Source: Planctomycetaceae bacterium (GTDB taxonomy: Bacteria; Planctomycetota; Planctomycetia; Pirellulales; Thermoguttaceae). Taken from it: a stretch of DNA of 12,607 nucleotides. Shown piece after piece: positions 7,266 through 12,607 of this stretch. The position numbers and the translations under genes were made by a program. The notes under the pieces were generated by a model. The model did no database searches and had not been told where the DNA came from. It saw only the letters and a program-made list of their open reading frames with translations. The stretch covers positions 1 to 12,607 of the forward strand of contig WRCR01000067.1 of assembly GCA_009783865.1 (NCBI GenBank), given 5' to 3'. The first letter of the stretch is position 1. Every line of letters begins with the position of its first letter.

Positions 7266-7748
7266 ATGTTAAACTCGATTTCGTTTTTATCAAACACGCC
7301 TGAAACATACGCCGTTCAGCAAGCCGCTGCTGCACCGAAAATTCCGGCAATTTTGAAAAATGCTTCGCAAGCAACTGCTGTACGAGATGTATATCAGCGG
7401 GCTGACGGTTCGGAAGTTGCCGCTAATGGTACGGTGAAAAACGAAGTTAAACGTCCGATGCTGGATTTGACATCGGAAAGACAACCGAAGGAAGAGAAAC
7501 CGCTAACCGATGACGAACAACTGTTCAAGGACGTGCTGCATCAATTCGTCGGACAAACTCTGTTCGGACAAATGCTGAAAGCAATGCGGGCAACGCAGCA
7601 GAAGAATCCTTACTTTGACGGCGGAAGAGCGGAAGAGATTTTTCAGGGACAACTCGACATGATTCTGACCGACCAGATGACGAAGTCCGCATCTGGTTCT
7701 TTGAGCGACCCGATGTATAAGTTGATGGCAGCGTCAATAGCGAAGTAA
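7266..7748 (+). CDS. flgJ: Rod-binding protein, FlgJ N-terminal domain only
   Basis: This 160-residue protein corresponds to the rod-binding (cap/scaffold) half of FlgJ, which promotes rod assembly in the periplasm. The match is in the C-terminal half: a helix with FVGQTLFGQMLKAMRATQ (about 94-111), a DGGRAEEIFQGQLD segment (118-131) and a following amphipathic helix with DQM (136-138). Residues 1-80 are Ala-, Lys- and Glu-rich and look disordered. The C-terminal peptidoglycan hydrolase domain of enterobacterial FlgJ is absent, as in many phyla with single-domain FlgJ. There is no signal peptide, consistent with export through the flagellar type III apparatus. It lies 22 bases after flgI, with no obvious Shine-Dalgarno, and is the last gene of the operon. 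Confidence 0.85.
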   Translation: MLNSISFLSNTPETYAVQQAAAAPKIPAILKNASQATAVRDVYQRADGSEVAANGTVKNEVKRPMLDLTSERQPKEEKPLTDDEQLFKDVLHQFVGQTLFGQMLKAMRATQQKNPYFDGGRAEEIFQGQLDMILTDQMTKSASGSLSDPMYKLMAASIAK

Positions 7749-7757
7749 GGGTAATCA

Positions 7758-7797
7758 GAGCGGCACTGCTGTTCCCGCTGCTCACTACTCGGCCGCT
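7758..7797 (+). terminator. Weak hairpin(s) after the flagellar operon
   Basis: Ten bases after the flgJ stop, GAGCGGC (7758-7764) can pair with GCTGCTC (7777-7783), seven pairs including one G-U, around a 12-base loop. AGCGGC (7759-7764) can instead pair with GCCGCT (7792-7797) over a long loop. No uninterrupted T-run follows, so this is not a canonical Rho-independent terminator. Transcription may partly read through into the next unit. Confidence 0.3.
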
Positions 7798-7811
7798 TTA
7801 ACTGGCGGTTA

Positions 7812-7846
7812 TTGTTTTATCTTGCAAGTTGTTGTATAATTATAAT
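7812..7846 (+). promoter_or_regulatory. Sigma-70-type promoter for the oxidoreductase-transporter-rex operon
   Basis: A perfect -10 hexamer TATAAT at 7835-7840 lies 17 bases after TTGTTT (7812-7817), a half-matching -35. A second TATAAT abuts it at 7841-7846. Transcription would start near 7847-7853, leaving a T-rich leader of about 35 bases before the ATG at 7886. The spacer contains the 8-base perfect palindrome CTTGCAAG (7821-7828), a possible repressor contact. This is the best promoter match in the window. Confidence 0.6.
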
Positions 7847-7885
7847 GTTTTGTTTTTCATTTTCCCTTTTTACAGAACAATTATT

Positions 7886-9250
7886 ATGAAACGCCCTGAA
7901 TCATCAAAAAAATCGCGCAGACAATTTCTTTCGACTTCAGTCAAGACGGCAGGAATCCTTTCCGCCGCTGCTATGCCGTTTTCCGCTCCGCGGGTACACG
8001 CTGCGGAAGACAACGTTATCCGCATTGCCTCCGTCGGTCTCGGCGGACGCGGCAGCGGAGCAACACAGCAAGCACTGGCCGCCGAAAACGATGTCGTTCT
8101 TTGGTCGGTCGCCGATGCCTTTGAAGATAAAACAACCGGCAGAACCGCAGCAATAAAAGAGGCACTGGATAAAAGCGGTCACGAAAAAAAGTTTGATGTT
8201 CCGAAAGAACGGCAATTCACCGGTCTCAACGCTTACAAAAATGCAATGGATACACTGCGCCCCGGCGATGTTGTCGTGCTTGCAACTCCGCCTGCCTTTC
8301 GTCCGCTACATTACGCTTATGCTGTCGAGAAAGGATTAAACGTTTTTGCCGAAAAGCCGCTGGCGGTTGACATCCCCGGTCTTAAATGGCTGCGGGAAAG
8401 CAACGAGAAAGCAAAAGAAAAGAATCTGAAAGTTGCCGTCGGTTTGAATAACCGGCATTACCTCCGCACCGCAGAGACCGTCAAGAAAATTCAGGAAGGC
8501 GGTATCGGCGATTTAACATCGATGTGGGTTTATCGGATGCATCCGACGCATCAACTCCGCAACGTCGGCAATGCTACGCCGCTGGAATTTCAACTGCGTC
8601 ACATTTTCAACTTCAACTGGACGACCGGCGGCTTTATTGTTGATGCGCTGATTCATAACCTCGATATCTGCTGCTGGGCGAACAACAACGCAGTGCCGGT
8701 TTCGGCGCAAGGACAAGGCGGTCGGCTTCTCCGCCGCGACAAAGACCAGATGATAGACCACGCCGCTGTCGAATACCGCTTCGCAGACGGAAAACGAATG
8801 ATGATGTTTGCGCAAACGCTGCCGAATACCTATTCAACGTTTGAAGCCATCATTCACGGCACAAAGGGCAGCGCAGTTGTCGGAGAAGGTGTCGGCGAAC
8901 CGCGATTCTTTGCCGACTTCAACGCAAGCCGAAATCGTAAAGACGGTGTTTGGACGGCGGCCGAACCGGCGAATAATTCGTATCAAACCGAACACGATTT
9001 GTTCTTCAAAGCGATTCGGGAAAACCAGCCGTACAATGAAATTGACCGCGGCATTAACGCAACTTTTGTTGCGATACTCGGCAGAATGGCTATGGAGACG
9101 GGACAATTCGTGACGGCGGACGACGCTTGGAATTCGACATTCTCATACGTTCCTGACATTGCGAATCTTTCGTTTGACGGACCTTTCCCGTTGGTGCCGG
9201 ACGAAAACGGCGATTACGCACAGGCGATTCCCGGAGTAGCGAAAATTTAA
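7886..9250 (+). CDS. Tat-exported Gfo/Idh/MocA family oxidoreductase
   Basis: This is an NAD(P)-dependent dehydrogenase of the glucose-fructose oxidoreductase/inositol dehydrogenase family; the substrate is probably a sugar, polyol or derivative but cannot be specified. Of 454 residues, the first 40 are a twin-arginine signal (SRRQFL at 10-15, hydrophobic stretch, cleavage near VHA). The Rossmann loop GLGGRG is at 51-56. The EKP motif with the usual catalytic Lys is at 156-158 (K157). The D253-x3-H257-x2-D260 block in the second domain fits the conserved GxxxDxGxHxxD region. I chose the ATG at 7886. A TTG 57 bases upstream would place a hydrophobic stretch before the RR motif and overlap the probable promoter. 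It is the first gene of the unit, 33 bases before the transporter gene. Family call is secure; exact reaction unknown. Confidence 0.92.
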   Translation: MKRPESSKKSRRQFLSTSVKTAGILSAAAMPFSAPRVHAAEDNVIRIASVGLGGRGSGATQQALAAENDVVLWSVADAFEDKTTGRTAAIKEALDKSGHEKKFDVPKERQFTGLNAYKNAMDTLRPGDVVVLATPPAFRPLHYAYAVEKGLNVFAEKPLAVDIPGLKWLRESNEKAKEKNLKVAVGLNNRHYLRTAETVKKIQEGGIGDLTSMWVYRMHPTHQLRNVGNATPLEFQLRHIFNFNWTTGGFIVDALIHNLDICCWANNNAVPVSAQGQGGRLLRRDKDQMIDHAAVEYRFADGKRMMMFAQTLPNTYSTFEAIIHGTKGSAVVGEGVGEPRFFADFNASRNRKDGVWTAAEPANNSYQTEHDLFFKAIRENQPYNEIDRGINATFVAILGRMAMETGQFVTADDAWNSTFSYVPDIANLSFDGPFPLVPDENGDYAQAIPGVAKI

Positions 9251-9283
9251 CCTTCAATTTCACAACACCACATTTATCCTGCT

Positions 9284-10567
9284 ATGTCCCAACCCTCGAC
9301 TTGGACGAAAACGATTGTTGCTTCCATGACCAGTTATATTGACGCTGGTTCTATCGTTGCCGGCGGTGCCGGGGTTATGCTCTGGCAAGAGTATCTCGGC
9401 ATGGACGAATACAAAGTCGGTTTCTTTAGCGCACTTGGTCCTAATGCGCTTGGTGCCGCAATCGGCGCACTCATCGGCGGACGAATCTGTGACCTCTATG
9501 GACGGAAACTCGTTTATACTTACGACCTTGTTTTCTACATACTCGGAATGCTGCTGGTGATTTTCGCCGTTAATTTTCCGATGCTCTTAATCGGTTATAT
9601 TATCGTCGGCATTTCCGTTGGGGCGGATGTTGCGGCAAGTTGGACGCTCATTGCCGAAAATGCTCCCGCCGAAAATCGCGCAAGGCACTGCGGAACAGCC
9701 CAATTTATGTGGGCATTAGGTCCTTGTGTGGTACTGATGCTCTCGGCAATCGTCAATTATTTCGGACTCGGCTTGTTGGGCAATCGGCTTGTGTTTGCTC
9801 ATTTAGCGGTCATTGCATTTATCGTCTGGATTATGCGGCTGCGAATGCCGGAGTCGGAAGAATGGAAGTCGAATAAGGAAAAAGAGAAAGAACTAATTGC
9901 TTCCGGTGTCTGGCAAAAAACCTCTTACTGGGATTTGTTCACCAACCGCGTCAATCTGCGGGGATTGCTGCTGCTTATCGGCGTTTATATGATTTGGAAT
10001 CTGTCGGCGGGAACGATGGGCGGCTTATTGCCGTACATATATTCTAATGCTGGCGGACTAAGTACCACGGCTTCACAAGCATTGCCAGCCCTGCTTTTCG
10101 GAACATCCTGTTTGGCAACGCTGTTCATTTTTATGACGCTTGCGGACAAATACAGCCGCCGTGTGATTTTCTGCGTCGTTGCCAACTTGTTTATACTCGC
10201 TTGGGGACTTTTCCTGCTTCCTGCGGCTTGGATGGGAATGCCGGTTTTTGTGATGATCGCCGTTCTAATGGGCATCAATAACGGCAGCGGTCAGCAGGCA
10301 TTTTATCAAATGTGGGCGGCGGAAATGTTTCCGGCGCGTTATCGGGCAGCGGCACAGGGTTTTTCATTTTTCACAGCACGGTTTTGTTTGAGTATCTGGC
10401 TATTTATCGTTCCTGTTCTCATGGCGAAAAGCGGAATGACTATAGTTGCTGTCATTCTCGTCGCCTTTGCAGCAATCAGTATGCTCATCGGCACGATATT
10501 CTGTCCGAACACCGCCGGTAAAACGCTCGAACAGATTGAAAACGAAAGATATGGAGGAGGAAAATAA
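9284..10567 (+). CDS. MFS transporter, sugar porter/metabolite-H+ symporter type
   Basis: This is a 12-helix major facilitator permease of 427 residues, probably importing a sugar, polyol or organic acid. The MFS loop 2-3 motif is clear: GGRICDLYGRK at 65-75 (D70, G73, R74, K75). PAENRA follows helix 4 and PESEEW (189-194) follows helix 6, as in sugar porters. A charged central loop (about 195-225) separates the two halves. The second half has a DKYSRR loop and an EMFPARYRAAAQG segment, the equivalent of the conserved E-x-FP-x3-R motif. The tail GKTLEQIENE (412-421) is typical of sugar porters. The ATG has no clear Shine-Dalgarno. It lies 33 bases after the oxidoreductase, which suggests uptake of that enzyme's substrate or product. 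It ends 3 bases before rex, and its last codons contain the rex ribosome binding site. Confidence 0.9.
   Translation: MSQPSTWTKTIVASMTSYIDAGSIVAGGAGVMLWQEYLGMDEYKVGFFSALGPNALGAAIGALIGGRICDLYGRKLVYTYDLVFYILGMLLVIFAVNFPMLLIGYIIVGISVGADVAASWTLIAENAPAENRARHCGTAQFMWALGPCVVLMLSAIVNYFGLGLLGNRLVFAHLAVIAFIVWIMRLRMPESEEWKSNKEKEKELIASGVWQKTSYWDLFTNRVNLRGLLLLIGVYMIWNLSAGTMGGLLPYIYSNAGGLSTTASQALPALLFGTSCLATLFIFMTLADKYSRRVIFCVVANLFILAWGLFLLPAAWMGMPVFVMIAVLMGINNGSGQQAFYQMWAAEMFPARYRAAAQGFSFFTARFCLSIWLFIVPVLMAKSGMTIVAVILVAFAAISMLIGTIFCPNTAGKTLEQIENERYGGGK
10553..10560 (+). promoter_or_regulatory. Strong Shine-Dalgarno of rex inside the transporter gene end
   Basis: GGAGGAGG ends 10 bases before the rex ATG at 10571 and encodes the Gly-rich C-terminus of the transporter. 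It is the strongest ribosome binding site in the window, where most starts lack one. It implies efficient, probably coupled, translation of the regulator. Confidence 0.7.
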
Positions 10568-10570
10568 GTT

Positions 10571-11233
10571 ATGGAACATCTGGCAACGAAGCCGGGTAAA
10601 ACGCCGAGCATTCGGCGTTTGCCGGTGTATTTGCGTTTTCTGAAAGAACTGCGGAAGCAGAACGAAAATGTCGTTTCCTGCACCCGCATTGCCGAAGAAC
10701 TCGGTCAGTTGAGTGTTCAGGTGCGCAAAGATATTTCATTAACCTGCGCAACAGGAAGACCGCGAATCGGATACGACATCAATGAACTCATCGATGCCAT
10801 CGAGGACTTTCTCGGCTGGAACACTAAAACGAATGCTGTTCTCGTCGGTGCCGGAAGTTTGGGCAGTGCGATTCTCGGATACGAAGGATTCGTAGAACAC
10901 GGATTAGATGTGTTAGCCGCCTTCGATACCGATAAAAGGAAAATCGGTACGCAGATTCACCACTGCCGCGTGGAGTCGCTCGATAACCTGCTCGAATTTT
11001 CCAAAACGAATAATATCCAAATCGGTATTCTGACGGTACCTGCATCGGCGGCACAAGATGTCTGCAACCTGGTATTGAAAACTGGTGTGCAGGGCATTTG
11101 GAACTTCACGCCGGTGCGCCTTGAAGTACCGGAACATATAATTCGGGAAGACGTACAACTGTCGGCAAGTTTCGCCGTTCTTTCAAATCGTCTGATGAAG
11201 CAAAAAATTGAACACCGGGAACGCCAAAAATAA
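10571..11233 (+). CDS. rex: Redox-sensing transcriptional repressor Rex
   Basis: Rex senses the NADH/NAD+ ratio and represses fermentation and respiration genes when NADH is low. The 220 residues follow the family order. The N-terminal winged helix has SIRRLPVYLRFLKEL (13-27), VSCTRIAEELG, then QVRKD (50-54) in the recognition helix. A Rossmann domain follows with GAGSLG (93-98), ILGYEGF and VLAAFDTD. The C-terminal VPASAAQ and GIWNFTPVRLEVPE segments and the final LS-x-R-L helix also match. In the wing, the family's usual FG...GxGY is replaced by TC..GRPRIGY (62-68 for GRPRIGY), as in the 'GRP' Rex subtype I recall from anaerobes. It starts 3 bases after the transporter stop and lies 14 bases before the acyltransferase gene. 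No convincing Rex operator (TTGTGAA-N4-TTCACAA) was found in the window, so its targets may lie elsewhere. Confidence 0.93.
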   Translation: MEHLATKPGKTPSIRRLPVYLRFLKELRKQNENVVSCTRIAEELGQLSVQVRKDISLTCATGRPRIGYDINELIDAIEDFLGWNTKTNAVLVGAGSLGSAILGYEGFVEHGLDVLAAFDTDKRKIGTQIHHCRVESLDNLLEFSKTNNIQIGILTVPASAAQDVCNLVLKTGVQGIWNFTPVRLEVPEHIIREDVQLSASFAVLSNRLMKQKIEHRERQK

Positions 11234-11247
11234 CTCACTCAACTAAG

Positions 11248-12579
11248 ATGACGCTGCCTCTAACTGTCTTTGAACGATATATGTTCTACGATGACAGTGC
11301 GGAATATCCGATGGATTCTTTCCGCTTGCTGCGTTTTAACGGCTGTCTTAAATGGAATCTTTTCGAGAAAGCCGTGCGTGCCGTGCTTGACGTTAATCCA
11401 CTGCTGCGGAGCATCATCAAAAGAAGCAAGCGGAGAGGACTCGTCTGGGAAGAGATGTGCCTTGACGCTTTCATGAAACAGTGTATAAAACTTTGCGGAA
11501 AAGAAGAGTGTGACGAAAACGGTGTGCCGGTGCCGGAACGTCTTGATATAGAACATCAATCCGGCTTCCGCATCTATGCCTCTTATACCGGTACAACAAC
11601 GGCGGTGCTGTTTCAATTTCATCATTCGGCATCGGACGGCATCGGTGAGATGGAATTCATCGGCGATGTGCTGACGGACTATTCCGCCCGCTTTGAAGGG
11701 AAAACACCGCCGGTGATTGAACGAAAACCGGAACTGCTGCCGCTGCGGGGTAAAAGCGGGTTGACGCTTGGAAATTATTTCCGGCACTTTTTCGATACGA
11801 TGTTCACAACGCGGCAACTTGTCTTCGGCCGTCCTTCGCCGCTGAAGCCGGACGACAACATTCCGGCGCGGGTTATTCCCGACTATTATAAATTTTGTGC
11901 GAAGGAATTAACGCCTGAAGAATCGAAAATATGTTTTACCAAAGCGAAACAGAAAAGAATCACAGTCAATGATTATTTGCTTTCGGTGTTATTTCAAACA
12001 ATCGGTGAATGGAACGGTTATTGGGTGCAGTCGGACAAGAATCTTGTGTATCGGGTTTCTGTTCCGATGAATTTGCGGGCGGCGAAACACAGCGGGATAC
12101 CGGCTTCCAACACGACGACGATGATTTTCTTTGACCGCCGGCATCGGCATTGCGGCAAACCGAAATGGCTGTTGCGTTCCTTGCGGCGTGAAATGAATTG
12201 GGTTAAACGTTCCGGTCAGCGGCATATTTTTCTGCTTGGCATTTGGGAAATGGAATATCTTTTCGGCGGTTTGCGGCGGTTCTTGAAGCGGAAGTGCTGT
12301 CGCGCAACGGCGGTGCTGTCAAACCTTGGAAGGGTTTGGGAAAAACTGCCGCTGCCTAAAACGAAGGACGGCAAACTGCGGGTCGGTGATGCGGTTTTGC
12401 ATACCGTTGATGCGTCACCGCCGATACGGTTCGGTACTTTGGTATCGTTTTCGATTCTGACATACTCCGGCAGATTACGTTTTACGATGCGGTACGATTC
12501 GCAGAAGTTGACGGCGGTCGAAGCGGAAAGTTTTTTACAGTTGTTCTGCAACGAGATTTACCGCCAGTTGCAGTTGTGA
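11248..12579 (+). CDS. Stand-alone condensation-domain/WS-DGAT-like acyltransferase
   Basis: The protein of 443 residues belongs to the CoA-dependent acyltransferase fold that includes NRPS condensation domains, wax ester synthase/diacylglycerol acyltransferases and alcohol acetyltransferases. The catalytic motif HHSASDG is at 125-131 (H126 the probable base, D130 structural). The N-terminal PLTVFERYMFYDD and FEKAVRAVLDVNPLLRS segments fit the family's first helices. Later, RITVNDYLLSVL, VSVPMNLR, VLSNLGRV and a terminal GRLRFTMRYD strand match the second half. There is no adenylation, carrier or thioesterase domain, so it acts as a discrete transferase. Acyl donor and acceptor are unknown; an O-acyl ester or an acylated lipid is plausible. 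It starts 14 bases after rex with no clear Shine-Dalgarno, and is probably co-transcribed with it. Residues about 295-340 are very basic, suggesting membrane or acidic-ligand association. Confidence 0.82.
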   Translation: MTLPLTVFERYMFYDDSAEYPMDSFRLLRFNGCLKWNLFEKAVRAVLDVNPLLRSIIKRSKRRGLVWEEMCLDAFMKQCIKLCGKEECDENGVPVPERLDIEHQSGFRIYASYTGTTTAVLFQFHHSASDGIGEMEFIGDVLTDYSARFEGKTPPVIERKPELLPLRGKSGLTLGNYFRHFFDTMFTTRQLVFGRPSPLKPDDNIPARVIPDYYKFCAKELTPEESKICFTKAKQKRITVNDYLLSVLFQTIGEWNGYWVQSDKNLVYRVSVPMNLRAAKHSGIPASNTTTMIFFDRRHRHCGKPKWLLRSLRREMNWVKRSGQRHIFLLGIWEMEYLFGGLRRFLKRKCCRATAVLSNLGRVWEKLPLPKTKDGKLRVGDAVLHTVDASPPIRFGTLVSFSILTYSGRLRFTMRYDSQKLTAVEAESFLQLFCNEIYRQLQL

Positions 12580-12607
12580 TATTCGCGGTTAGCGTAGGCG
12601 TATTTCA

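Noticed and set aside
7829..7885. N-terminal extension of the oxidoreductase from a TTG at 7829
   Set aside because: It would overlap the TATAAT promoter elements and put a hydrophobic segment ahead of the twin-arginine motif, which is expected near the N-terminus.
9248..9265. Possible Rex operator between the oxidoreductase and transporter genes (TTCACAA half-site)
   Set aside because: Only the right half matches; the left half has too many mismatches to TTGTGAA for a palindromic site.
11260..11817. 185-codon minus-strand frame inside the acyltransferase gene
   Set aside because: His/Arg/Phe-rich shadow of a gene with an intact catalytic motif; no start signal.
12580..12607. Tail after the acyltransferase gene
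   Set aside because: Twenty-eight bases with no clear hairpin, start or motif; too short to annotate.

Overview
The window looks like chromosomal DNA of a flagellated, double-membraned bacterium, most likely a planctomycete of the Pirellulales type. This rests on gene content: a Tat-exported Gfo/Idh/MocA oxidoreductase of the kind expanded in that phylum, a very large secreted and membrane-anchored orphan protein, sparse Shine-Dalgarno signals, and flagellar P- and L-ring genes. Base composition looks moderate, near half G+C by eye. A Rex-type NADH sensor suggests a lifestyle with anaerobic or fermentative phases. The taxonomic assignment is an inference; no rRNA or other marker gene is present.

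Region by region: (1) 1-140 is the 3' flank of the first gene and holds a clear intrinsic terminator reading on the minus strand (36-70). (2) 141-3923, minus strand, encodes a protein of about 1,250 residues with a signal peptide, a roughly 1,060-residue extracytoplasmic part and three C-terminal membrane helices; I cannot assign a family. (3) 3924-4213 is a divergent intergenic region with small inverted repeats, a short CGGAAAA-type tandem repeat and a possible sigma-28-like promoter for the flagellar genes. (4) 4214-7748, plus strand, is a compact flagellar operon flgA-flgH-flgI-flgJ (rod-binding domain only): P-ring chaperone, L-ring, P-ring and rod-binding protein, the set that carries the rod through the peptidoglycan and outer membrane. 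(5) 7749-7885 separates two plus-strand units and holds a weak hairpin and a good sigma-70-like promoter. (6) 7886-12579, plus strand, holds a Tat-signal Gfo/Idh/MocA oxidoreductase, an MFS sugar or polyol type transporter, a Rex-family redox repressor and a stand-alone condensation/WS-DGAT-like acyltransferase, all with gaps of 33 bp or less, so probably one operon.

The flagellar genes form an ordinary assembly module. The second operon joins probable sugar or polyol oxidation and uptake to an NADH-sensing regulator and an acyltransferase with an intact HHxxxDG motif. The gene order suggests redox-controlled carbon metabolism, but substrate and product cannot be read from the sequence. No mobile element, CRISPR array, tRNA or rRNA was seen. 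I found no convincing new multi-gene system; the least explained items are the 1,260-residue membrane protein and the Rex-acyltransferase pair.
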